Below are positions 4,102 to 11,148 of a DNA stretch of 12,033 nt, in pieces (the first letter of the stretch is position 1; every line of letters begins with the position of its first letter). The notes under the pieces are model-generated. The model made no database searches. It was not told the DNA's origin and was given only the letters and a program-made list of their open reading frames with translations. Origin of the DNA: Anaerolineae bacterium. GTDB lineage: Bacteria; Chloroflexota; Anaerolineae; Aggregatilineales; UBA3940. A program made the position numbers and the translations under genes. The stretch lies in NCBI GenBank assembly GCA_020852775.1, contig JADZAD010000067.1, positions 1 to 12,033 of the forward strand, given 5' to 3'.

Positions 4102-7100
4102 ATGGTTGACCAGACCGAACCGGTAGAAAAGACCGATTCACCCAATGGAACCCTCCGTCGGGGTATGCGCCCGGCGTCAGCCCGTCCGATTGAGCTCTCT
4201 GAGAATGCCCGCACCGTCCTGACCAGGCGCTACCTGCGCCGTGGGCCGGACGGCGAACCCGCCGAAACGATTGACGAGATGTTCTGGCGCGTGGCATGGT
4301 ACGTCGCTGAACCGGAGGACAGCCACGGCGGTGACCGGCAGGCCGTGGCCGAGTCGTACTACGACCTGCTGACCAGCAAACGTTTCTTCCCCAATTCCCC
4401 GACCTTTACCGGGGCCGGGACGCCGCTGGGGCAGTTGGCGGCCTGTTTCGTGCTGGCGATCGATGACGACATGGGCCGCTCTGATGATGGCATCTTCCAG
4501 ACGCTGCGTAACGCCGCGCTGATCCAGCAGACAGGCGGTGGCAATGGGTTCTCCTTCAGCCGCCTGCGCCCCAGGGGCGACTTTGTCGCCAGCAGTGGCG
4601 GCAAGGCGACCGGACCGCTCGGCTTTCTGCGTGTGTATGACCAGGCCTTTGGTGAAGTCGCGCAGGGTGGGGTGCGCCGCGGCGCGAACATGGCGGTGCT
4701 GCAGGTCGATCACCCGGACATCCGCGAGTTCATTACCTGTAAGGTGAGCGAGAGCCACATCACCAACTTTAATATCTCGGTTGGTGTCACTGATAAATTC
4801 ATGCAGGCGGTCAAGGATAACACCGACTTCGATCTGATTAACCCGCACGATGGCAGCGTCTGGGAGACGGTGCGTGCCCGTGACATCTGGGATCTGATTG
4901 TCAGGCACGCCCATCACAATGGCGAGCCGGGTGTGCTGTTCCTTGATGCCGCCAATCGTGACAACCCGGTTCCGCACCTGTACCGGCTGGAAGCGACAAA
5001 CCCGTGCCTCGTCGGGGATACCCGCATTGCGACTGAGTACGGCCTGCTGAGGATAGAAGACCTGGCGAACGGTGGGCTTGCGCCCTTCATCGCGGCGGAT
5101 GACCGTGCACCACAGGATGATGGTGCTGCGCCTGGTGCTGCGCGTGGTGTCGCGCTGCGCCCGGCTACACCCGCGTGGATGACCCGCCCGCAGGCCCCGG
5201 TCATGACGCTGATAACGCGCCAGGGCTACCATGTGACGGCAACCCCGGATCACCGCTTCCTTACGCCCTCTGGTTATGTCGAACTGAAAGACCTGAAGCC
5301 CGGTGACCACGTCCTGCTGCAGAGCGGGGAAGGGGCCTGGAGCCGCAACGCCGCACTGCCCAACCGTGAAGCTCTGCGTGAGCGGCAGGTTGAAATGGCT
5401 CTCGCTGGAGATCTCGCCAGCGGGAACACCGTACAGCGCGCAGATTTTGAGGCACAGTACAGCCATCTGCCCGCTGCATGGTCGCACGGACTGGGCATGG
5501 TTACCGGTTTCCTTGTCGGTGACGGCTGGCTCTCCGAGAGCAGCAACAGCCCGGTAGGGTTCGTCTTCTCTGATCAACTGGTCTATGAGCGTCTTCATGC
5601 GACACTGCGTGAGTGGTTCGGGGCGGGCCACGCGCATCAGCTTGGCGACCTGTGGCAGTTGACCTATGGCCGCCTTCCTTTTGCGTTCTTCACCTCACTG
5701 GGTGTGCTCCCTGTCAAGGCGCCTTTCAAGCGTGTACCGGAGGCGATCTGGGCGGCCCCGCGTGACGCAGTAGTTGGCTTCCTGCAGGGGCTGTTCACGG
5801 CGGATGGCACTGTTCTGGTTAACGCATCGAAACGGGATTGCACTGTTCGGCTGGCAAGCAGTTCCCGTGGGCTGCTTGAGGATGTGCAACTGCTCCTCAG
5901 TAACTTTGGAATCGTGGCGCGGCTGTACCTGCGCCGCACAGCCGGCAGCAAGGCGATGCCGGACGGGCATGGTGGACAGAAGGACTATCACTATCAGCCG
6001 CAGTATGAACTGGTGTTAGGGCGCGCTAACCGCGACCGCTTCGCTGAGGTGATCGGCTTTGCGGATGAAGCCCGGCAGAACCGGCTTGAGGCCTTCATCG
6101 CCAGCCAGAAGCGTCGCAGTGCCACGGAGATGTTTGCAGATACGGTTATGCGGGTGGAAGACGCGGGGTTTGCGGACGTGTACGACCTGTCGCAGCCTCA
6201 GACACGCAGCATGATTGCTAACGGGCTGGTGGCACATAACTGCGGCGAGCAGTGGCTGGGGCCGAACGAGAACTGCTGCCTCGGCTCGGTGAACCTGGCA
6301 CAGCATGTGACCGCAGATGGCCGAGTGGACTGGGAAAAGCTGCGTGAGAGCGTCGAACTCGCGGCCCGCTTCCTTGATGACGTGGTCGATGCCAATGCCT
6401 ACGTGCCCGCCGTCCCGGCACTGCAGATTGCGGCCCAGCGTGTACGCCGTATCGGGCTGGGCATCATGGGCCTGAGCGACATGATGTATATGCTCGGTGT
6501 GCGGTATGGCAGCGAAGAGGGGCAGGAATTCGCCAGCCAGGTGATGGAGTTCGTCCAGTATCACACTATGCGGACGAGCGTCGAACTGGCGCGTGAGCGT
6601 GGCCCCTTCCTGGCGATCCGGGGCAGCCTGTACGATCCGGCAGACCTGAAGTGGGAGATTCCGCAGCCGATGGTGCCCTGCAGGCACGACTGGGGCCGCC
6701 CGCTGATCGAGTGGGAAGGCCTGCGTGAAGGCATTCTGCGTTACGGCATACGTAACGGAGCACAGACGACCATCGCCCCGACCGGCACAATTTCAACGGT
6801 GGCAGGCGTCGAAGGGTACGGCTGCGAGCCGGTCTTCGCGCTGGCGTATGTCCGCTACTTTGATGACCATGGCACCCGCAGGCAGCTTCAGTATACGAGC
6901 CCGCTCTTTGAGCAGGCGTTGATCAGGGCGGGGATCGATGAGGCGGCCCGCCAGAAGATCATTGAAAAAGTCAACGTCACCGGGTCGGTGCAGGGCATGA
7001 GTGAAGTGCCGGAGGCACTGCGCCATACGTTTGTGGTCTCCAACGATATCACGGCGGAAGAACATGTTCGCACGCAGGGTGTGATGCAGCGCTTCGTCTC

Positions 7101-7956
7101 AAACGCGATCTCCAAGACCTGCAACTTCCCGGCGGAAGCTACGGTAAAGGATGTCGCCGATGCTTTCATGCTCGGCTGGGAGCTTGGCTGCAAAGGCATG
7201 ACCGTGTATGTGGCAGGCTCACGGGATAAGGTTGTGCTTGAGACCGCGCAGACCATTCAGGCGCGTGAGGAATCGAAGGACGGCAAAGAGAAGCCTGCGC
7301 ATACGATGGCCCAGGCTGTGCCTGCCCCCGCGAAGGCCGCAGTCCCGGCAGTTTCACAGACACGACCGGGTATCAGCACCACCCCCGCGGAACTGCCGCT
7401 CTTCGGGAATGAGCCGAAGAAACCGCGTGCGACAGTCCTCAAAGGCTACACGTACCGCATCAAGACCCCGGTCGGGACGACCTTCGTCACGGTGAATGAA
7501 AACGGGGGCGACCAGCCGTTTGAGGTCTTCCTGCATACGTCAAAGGCGGGCAGCGACACTGCTGCCGTCAGCGAGGCGATTGGCCGCCTGATCAGCTTCA
7601 TCCTGCGGCTGAACTCCCCTGTCCCCCCGCGTGAGCGGCTGACCGAGATCATCGGACAACTGGAAGGTATCGGCGGGGGGCGCTCGCTGGGCCTTGGCCC
7701 GAATCGGGTGCGTTCTTTGCCTGATGGTATCGCACAGGTGCTGGAGAAGTACCTCCATGAGCCGGTCGGTGTGATGCACACGCACATCGAGAGTAACCCG
7801 GCGGCAGAGCCCACTGAGGAAGCTCCGCCCACGGCCCCCGCGCCCGGTCAGATGGCCTTCACAATCGGCGATCTGTGCCCGGAATGTGGACAGGCGGCGG
7901 TAGTGAACGAAGAAGGCTGCCGTAAGTGCTATGCCTGCGGCTACAGCGAGTGCTGA
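4102..7956 (+). CDS. nrdJ: Adenosylcobalamin-dependent (class II) ribonucleoside-diphosphate reductase precursor with intein
   Basis: The 1284-residue precursor should splice to an 872-residue class II reductase, which makes deoxyribonucleotides using a B12-generated thiyl radical. Landmarks: FFPNSPTF (95-102), redox Cys115 in AACFVL, QQTGGGNGFSFSRLRPRGD (142-160), then the catalytic site NP-CGE, where the intein separates Pro301 from radical Cys714 and Glu716. Next come the second redox Cys725 (11 residues beyond the radical Cys, the spacing I recall for Thermotoga NrdJ), APTGTIS (892-898), and NISKTCNFP-like SNAISKTCNFP. An Ala/Pro-rich linker (about 1060-1105) leads to a TSCPD domain (about 1107-1225). 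The C-terminal tail has six cysteines (1259, 1262, 1273, 1276, 1279, 1284), suited to a Zn ribbon plus reductant relay. There is no ATP-cone at the N-terminus, so allosteric activity control may differ. Start ATG follows a strong GAGGAG. A terminator follows the gene. Confidence 0.96.
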   Translation: MVDQTEPVEKTDSPNGTLRRGMRPASARPIELSENARTVLTRRYLRRGPDGEPAETIDEMFWRVAWYVAEPEDSHGGDRQAVAESYYDLLTSKRFFPNSPTFTGAGTPLGQLAACFVLAIDDDMGRSDDGIFQTLRNAALIQQTGGGNGFSFSRLRPRGDFVASSGGKATGPLGFLRVYDQAFGEVAQGGVRRGANMAVLQVDHPDIREFITCKVSESHITNFNISVGVTDKFMQAVKDNTDFDLINPHDGSVWETVRARDIWDLIVRHAHHNGEPGVLFLDAANRDNPVPHLYRLEATNPCLVGDTRIATEYGLLRIEDLANGGLAPFIAADDRAPQDDGAAPGAARGVALRPATPAWMTRPQAPVMTLITRQGYHVTATPDHRFLTPSGYVELKDLKPGDHVLLQSGEGAWSRNAALPNREALRERQVEMALAGDLASGNTVQRADFEAQYSHLPAAWSHGLGMVTGFLVGDGWLSESSNSPVGFVFSDQLVYERLHATLREWFGAGHAHQLGDLWQLTYGRLPFAFFTSLGVLPVKAPFKRVPEAIWAAPRDAVVGFLQGLFTADGTVLVNASKRDCTVRLASSSRGLLEDVQLLLSNFGIVARLYLRRTAGSKAMPDGHGGQKDYHYQPQYELVLGRANRDRFAEVIGFADEARQNRLEAFIASQKRRSATEMFADTVMRVEDAGFADVYDLSQPQTRSMIANGLVAHNCGEQWLGPNENCCLGSVNLAQHVTADGRVDWEKLRESVELAARFLDDVVDANAYVPAVPALQIAAQRVRRIGLGIMGLSDMMYMLGVRYGSEEGQEFASQVMEFVQYHTMRTSVELARERGPFLAIRGSLYDPADLKWEIPQPMVPCRHDWGRPLIEWEGLREGILRYGIRNGAQTTIAPTGTISTVAGVEGYGCEPVFALAYVRYFDDHGTRRQLQYTSPLFEQALIRAGIDEAARQKIIEKVNVTGSVQGMSEVPEALRHTFVVSNDITAEEHVRTQGVMQRFVSNAISKTCNFPAEATVKDVADAFMLGWELGCKGMTVYVAGSRDKVVLETAQTIQAREESKDGKEKPAHTMAQAVPAPAKAAVPAVSQTRPGISTTPAELPLFGNEPKKPRATVLKGYTYRIKTPVGTTFVTVNENGGDQPFEVFLHTSKAGSDTAAVSEAIGRLISFILRLNSPVPPRERLTEIIGQLEGIGGGRSLGLGPNRVRSLPDGIAQVLEKYLHEPVGVMHTHIESNPAAEPTEEAPPTAPAPGQMAFTIGDLCPECGQAAVVNEEGCRKCYACGYSEC
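5005..6240 (+). mobile_element. Intein with LAGLIDADG homing endonuclease domain, in nrdJ
   Basis: This in-frame 412-residue protein intron is numbered here from its own Cys1. Block A is CLVGDTRIAT with nucleophile Cys1. Block B is VTATPDHRF with Thr80-x-x-His83. The two endonuclease motifs are GMVTGFLVGDGWL (164-176, acidic Asp173) and VVGFLQGLFTADGTV (256-270, Asp267). Blocks F/G end the element: DVYDLS (391-396) and GLVAHN with His411-Asn412, followed by extein Cys. All splicing residues and both endonuclease acids are present, so it looks splicing-competent and perhaps still able to home. An Ala/Pro/Asp-rich stretch (about 22-66) between blocks A and B is longer than in minimal inteins. 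Extein residues on both sides (ATNP and CGEQ) join into an uninterrupted reductase motif. Base and codon use look like the flanking gene by eye, so arrival may be old. Confidence 0.95.
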
Positions 7957-7993
7957 CGCTTGCAGTACCCGGGGCGCATGCCTGAAGTGACTG

Positions 7994-8024
7994 ATGGGCG
8001 GTTTCTTGACAACCGCCCATTTTT
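7994..8024 (+). terminator. Rho-independent terminator after nrdJ
   Basis: ATGGGCGGTT (7994-8003) pairs perfectly with AACCGCCCAT (8011-8020) around the 7-base loop TCTTGAC, followed by a run of Ts ending at 8024 and TT after one G. It lies 37 bases after the nrdJ stop. The loop and right arm also contain TTGACA (8006-8011), a consensus -35 box. Confidence 0.88.
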
Positions 8025-8034
8025 GTTCGATCAT
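8006..8034 (+). promoter_or_regulatory. Promoter candidate nested in the nrdJ terminator
   Basis: TTGACA (8006-8011) is a perfect -35; 17 bases later GATCAT (8029-8034) matches the -10 consensus at four of six positions. Transcription would begin near 8041, about 20 bases before the methyltransferase ATG and 8 before its Shine-Dalgarno site. The position fits a new unit starting right after termination, but the -10 is mediocre. Confidence 0.4.
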
Positions 8035-8061
8035 CCATCGTGCCTCTCAGGAGAAACCAAC

Positions 8062-8760
8062 ATGGCCGATGACCACTTTGAGAATATCTACGCCCATCAC
8101 GCTGTGGAGTATGAAGCCCTTGTCACCCGTGAGGACTACGAAGGCAGATTGCCCCGCGCACTGCATAACATCGCCCGGTTCAACAACGCGGAGGTGGTGG
8201 AGTTCGGGGCGGGGACGGGGCGCCTTACGGTGATGCTGGCCCCGCATGTCGCCCGAATCCGTGCCTACGACAAATCCGAACACATGCTTGCTGTGGCACG
8301 GGCCCGGCTGGAGCGGATGGGCCTTGCGAACTGGCAGACCGCTGCGGGCGACAACCGCGCGCTTCCGGTTGAGGATGCCTGCGCGGATGTCGCTATCGAA
8401 GGCTGGAGTTTCGGTCACCTGATGTTCACACCGTCATGGCAGGCGGATATCAACGCGGCGCTGGGGGAGATGCTGCGGGTGGCCAGGCCCGGCGGTGTGG
8501 CGATAGTAATCGAGACGCTGGGCACGGGGTCGGAGACACCTGCGCCACCGGCGGAAGAACTCCGCACACTCTACCAGCATCTTGAGGAGGAACTCGGCTT
8601 CTCCGCGATGGCGATCCGCACGGACTACCGCTTCGAGTCGCTGGAGGAAGCCGAACGCCTGGCTCGCTTCTTTTTCGGTGATGAACTGGCCGATCGCGTC
8701 CTGCGTGAAAAGCTATTGATCCTGCCCGAATGTACGGGTATCTGGTGGAAGCGCATCTGA
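8062..8760 (+). CDS. Class I SAM-dependent methyltransferase
   Basis: The 232-residue cytoplasmic protein has the Rossmann fold of class I methyltransferases (UbiE/Methyltransf_11 type). Motif I is VVEFGAGTGRL (45-55), which holds the methionine part of SAM; the acidic residue closing strand 2 is Asp70 in RAYDKSEHML, which binds the ribose. A motif-II-like segment AAGDNRALPVEDACADVAIEGW follows, then a post-motif ML-RVARPGGVAIVIETLG stretch. The substrate cannot be deduced; small molecules are more likely than DNA, since no target-recognition region is present. ATG at 8062 was chosen because AGGAG (8049-8053) lies 8 bases upstream; the frame extends leftward into the nrdJ terminator, which cannot be coding. 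It begins the unit behind that terminator and is followed after 41 bases by a lipoprotein gene. Confidence 0.85.
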   Translation: MADDHFENIYAHHAVEYEALVTREDYEGRLPRALHNIARFNNAEVVEFGAGTGRLTVMLAPHVARIRAYDKSEHMLAVARARLERMGLANWQTAAGDNRALPVEDACADVAIEGWSFGHLMFTPSWQADINAALGEMLRVARPGGVAIVIETLGTGSETPAPPAEELRTLYQHLEEELGFSAMAIRTDYRFESLEEAERLARFFFGDELADRVLREKLLILPECTGIWWKRI

Positions 8761-8801
8761 ACCAGGGCAGGGGCCTGCCTGATGGCAAGGGGGTACAGCC
8801 A

Positions 8802-9251
8802 GTGAACGCCAGGTATCAATCCATTCTGTCCTCCGGCTGGTGGCTGCCTGTTCTGCTTGCGCTCGCCGTGATCGTACTGGCAGGCTGCGGAGGCAGCGGA
8901 GTAACCTCTGCTGACCTGTTCGTCCCGAACGCCGGGGACTTTCTGCGCGTCAGCGGGCCCGCCACGGAGGCAGACACAGGCGTTGACGTGGCGCTCTACC
9001 AGGGGCCGCAGGGTGACGTAACGCTCCGGATCAGGCAGCTCAGCCAGGGTCAGATTGACTACGCGCTCTCCGTGCTGCCCCAGAACGCGACCGAAGTCGG
9101 CTACGATCCGGCGCTGGGCCAGCGTAATGGCACCTGCTTCACCTTCGCCAACGAGTATCACGCTTCCTGGGGCAACGGTGACTGGATATTCGTGCTCACC
9201 GCTTCCAGCCCGGAGGCACGCGCTGCATTCCTGGCCGCCTACGGCTTCTGA
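8802..9251 (+). CDS. Small predicted lipoprotein, function unknown
   Basis: The 149-residue protein begins with a short polar stretch, a hydrophobic core (WWLPVLLALAVIVLA) and a lipobox LAGC with Cys29, so it is predicted to be lipid-anchored outside the cytoplasmic membrane. The mature part (about 120 residues) has no recognised catalytic motif; it contains a YQGPQGDVTLRIRQLS segment, one Cys in GTCFTF and an aromatic WGNGDWIFVL strand near the end, suggesting a small alpha/beta domain. The start is GTG 8802, supported by AAGGGGG (8787-8793) 8 bases upstream and by the correct placing of the signal sequence; an earlier in-frame ATG at 8730 lies inside the methyltransferase gene and would bury the signal peptide. 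It is spaced 41 bases behind the methyltransferase and 18 ahead of the kinase gene, probably in one transcript. I do not recognise the family. Confidence 0.72.
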   Translation: MNARYQSILSSGWWLPVLLALAVIVLAGCGGSGVTSADLFVPNAGDFLRVSGPATEADTGVDVALYQGPQGDVTLRIRQLSQGQIDYALSVLPQNATEVGYDPALGQRNGTCFTFANEYHASWGNGDWIFVLTASSPEARAAFLAAYGF

Positions 9252-9269
9252 TCGACTGACTGAGGGCAA

Positions 9270-9965
9270 ATGGACACACCACGCAGGTATTCAGCCCACC
9301 CGGCGCTCTCCACCGGCAAGTACTTCGTGCTGGTCGCCGGGAACATCGGCGCGGGCAAGACCACGATCACCGACCGGCTGGCGACGCGGCTTGGCTGGGA
9401 GAGCGCTTACGAAACGGTTGCCAGCAACCCATTCCTCCCGGACTTCTACGCCGATATGTGCCGCTGGTCGTTCCATCTGCAGGTCTACTTTCTGGGGGAC
9501 CGGGCGGCACAGCACCGCCAGATGGCCCGGCACCCGAACTCGGCGATCATCGACCGCAGTATTTATGAGGACGCGCACATCTTCGCGCGGGCGCTGCATA
9601 TGCTGGGCAACATGACTGAGCGCGAAATCCACGCCTATCGCCAGCTCTACGACCAGATGATGGATGGCCTGCCGCGGCCTGATCTGCTGCTATATCTCAA
9701 GGCGGATGTCCCCGTACTCATGGAGCGTATCCGAAGCCGGGCGCGCGCAATGGAAAGCGGTATCACGCCGGAGTATCTTGGCCTGCTCAACTCGTATTAT
9801 GAGGAATGGATCAGCGGGTTCAACGTCTGCCCCGTGCTGACGATCCCTGCGGATAACCTCAACTTCGCTACGAACGACGCGCACCTTTCGATCATCATCG
9901 AGCGTATTGAGCAGACGCTGACCGGGAGGGAAGAAGTCGTCTTTCCCGATGACATCGATCTCTGA
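9270..9965 (+). CDS. Deoxynucleoside kinase (deoxyadenosine/deoxyguanosine kinase family)
   Basis: The 231-residue cytoplasmic enzyme phosphorylates deoxynucleosides to monophosphates in salvage. Seen: P-loop GNIGAGKT (24-31), a Glu in the YETVASNPFL segment (E48) in the position of the catalytic base region, helix WSFHLQVYFLGDR (66-78), the family's DRS motif in IIDRSIYEDAHIFA (93-106, Asp95-Arg96-Ser97), YLKADVPVLMERI, and the Arg-rich LID RIRSRARAME (153-162). Length agrees with bacterial dCK/dGK-like kinases (about 210-230). Base preference (A, G, C or T) cannot be fixed from sequence. GAGGG (9262-9266) precedes the ATG, though the spacing of 3-4 bases is short. It follows the lipoprotein gene by 18 bases. 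Its closeness to nrdR-nrdJ puts de novo and salvage routes to deoxynucleotides side by side. Confidence 0.9.
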   Translation: MDTPRRYSAHPALSTGKYFVLVAGNIGAGKTTITDRLATRLGWESAYETVASNPFLPDFYADMCRWSFHLQVYFLGDRAAQHRQMARHPNSAIIDRSIYEDAHIFARALHMLGNMTEREIHAYRQLYDQMMDGLPRPDLLLYLKADVPVLMERIRSRARAMESGITPEYLGLLNSYYEEWISGFNVCPVLTIPADNLNFATNDAHLSIIIERIEQTLTGREEVVFPDDIDL

Positions 9966-10050
9966 TGTCGCATCGCCTGGTTTCCTGTGGACTACCCTCA
10001 GTGGTATTCACACACCACTCACAGCAGATCGCGCTTGAGCACACATGCAA

Positions 10051-10080
10051 CAAAAAGCCCTCCTGTCACACAGGAGGGCT
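10051..10080 (-). terminator. Rho-independent terminator of the LysM gene
   Basis: An 11-bp perfect stem, AGCCCTCCTGT (10056-10066) with ACAGGAGGGCT (10070-10080), encloses a 3-base loop. On the minus strand the stem runs into a TTTTT tract (the As at 10052-10056), so it terminates the leftward LysM gene, 24 bases past its stop. On the plus strand no T tract follows, so it would be a weak terminator for the convergent deoxynucleoside kinase. Nothing else clear is seen in the 138-base gap. Confidence 0.88.
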
Positions 10081-10103
10081 CGGAGGGCCGGACTAAGGCC
10101 GAT

Positions 10104-11039
10104 CTATCTGGCTACGACCAGCGCAGCGTCATCCCAGTAGGCGTTGTTGACCTGCGAAGGGAACTCTGTGCGGCTGTAGGTGAAGACCGTCACACGGTTG
10201 CCCTGCGCCTTCGCCTGGATTGCAAACAGGCTGAAGTTGTCCCACGAGAGCTTGTCCGAAGACCAGATCACAGTCGGGGCGAACGCATCCGTGCCACCGG
10301 TCGGGTCAATGCCCACACGCTGCCAGAGCGGCGAATTACTCAGGCGGGCGTTGCATGGGCGCATACCCTGATCATCCGGCGGATCGCAGAAGGAACTCCA
10401 ACTATGGCCCCAGACGCTGAACTGCACGGTGGCGTTGTTAGGCACGACGACCGTCTGGTAGACGCCCGCCAGGTGCATCACGTAAGGCCGGAAGTACATC
10501 TGGGCGGCCTCACCGGAACGAACACGGAACGGATCGTTGCGCCGGGGTGCAATCTCGTACTCTGGCGCATCATAAACCGCACCGGCATCGTTATAGAACC
10601 AGATCGACCAGCCATTTGCGACCGCCGCAGTGACCTCAGGGGTCGAAAGGCGGTAGTACGGCTCCTCGAATCCGCCGTTCACGAGCAGGTTCGGGCCGGA
10701 GGCCAGCGCGGGGGCGGGGGTACTCGCCGGGCGCGGCGTAGCCGTGGCCTGGCCGGACGCGGCGCTTGCCGCCGGGGCCGGCGTGGTGCTGCCACCCGGC
10801 ACCGGGATCACCAGAATCTGCCCGGTGGTGATCAGGTTCGGGTTGCTGAGACCGTTCGCCGCAACCAGTTGGGAGACACGCACGCCGCAGGTATAGGCGA
10901 TGCTGTACAGCGTCTGGTTCGGTCGAACTTCCCACTGCCCGTCAGCGCAGTCCGCGGGGGTGCGATCCGCGAGGGCCACGCTGGCAGGCACCGCGGCCAC
11001 CAGGGCGACCGCCAGTGCGAAAGCTAGTTTCTTCAACAT
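10104..11039 (-). CDS. Secreted LysM-domain protein with C-terminal beta-sandwich-like domain
   Basis: The 311-residue protein starts with a Sec signal peptide (MLKKLAFALAVALVAAVPASVALA, cleavage expected after about residue 24). A LysM domain follows (about 36-80: QWEVRPNQTLYSIAYTCGV, then NGLSNPNLITTGQILVIP), the family that binds N-acetylglucosamine polymers such as peptidoglycan or chitin. Two cysteines, Cys31 and Cys51, could form a disulfide across it. A Pro/Ala/Thr/Ser linker (about 82-114) leads to a domain opening with NLLVNGGFEEP and ending in WDDAALVVAR, a pattern typical of jelly-roll carbohydrate-binding-like modules; it is rich in Trp and Tyr. No catalytic residues are recognisable, so an adhesive, cell-envelope or scaffold role is more likely than a hydrolase. 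The ATG gives the canonical signal peptide; AGG is 7-8 bases upstream and a better AGGAG is about 15 upstream. It is monocistronic by its own promoter and terminator. Confidence 0.85.
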   Translation of the reverse strand: MLKKLAFALAVALVAAVPASVALADRTPADCADGQWEVRPNQTLYSIAYTCGVRVSQLVAANGLSNPNLITTGQILVIPVPGGSTTPAPAASAASGQATATPRPASTPAPALASGPNLLVNGGFEEPYYRLSTPEVTAAVANGWSIWFYNDAGAVYDAPEYEIAPRRNDPFRVRSGEAAQMYFRPYVMHLAGVYQTVVVPNNATVQFSVWGHSWSSFCDPPDDQGMRPCNARLSNSPLWQRVGIDPTGGTDAFAPTVIWSSDKLSWDNFSLFAIQAKAQGNRVTVFTYSRTEFPSQVNNAYWDDAALVVAR

Positions 11040-11106
11040 AGTGTGCCTGGATTACTCCTGTGACAAAGAATGGCCCCGCGTGCGGCGGGAGTGTATGACA
11101 GCGACA

Positions 11107-11135
11107 ATTCTACAGGATAGCCTTAAGGTTGTCCA
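11107..11135 (-). promoter_or_regulatory. Sigma-70-like promoter of the LysM gene
   Basis: On the minus strand TGGACA (11135-11130), a 17-base spacer and TAGAAT (11112-11107) match the consensus at five of six positions in each box. Initiation near 11100 gives a leader of about 60 bases. The spacer holds the palindrome CCTTAAGG (11121-11128), well placed for an operator. The -35 lies only 13 bases past the end of the upstream gene. Confidence 0.62.
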
Positions 11136-11148
11136 GCACCCGCGTGTG

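Noticed and set aside
4177..5637. Long minus-strand open frame (486 codons) across nrdJ and the intein
   Set aside because: It mirrors the codon structure of nrdJ and crosses the extein-intein border without any recognisable protein features.
7960..8061. Upstream extension of the methyltransferase
   Set aside because: The stretch contains the nrdJ terminator; ATG 8062 has AGGAG at ideal spacing.
10000..10019. AGTGGT/ACCACT hairpin as terminator of the deoxynucleoside kinase
   Set aside because: Only 6 bp with an 8-base loop and no T tract; likely chance.
9987..11027. Plus-strand open frame opposite the LysM gene (346 codons)
   Set aside because: It runs through the LysM gene terminator and has no family resemblance; the minus-strand protein has a signal peptide and LysM motifs.
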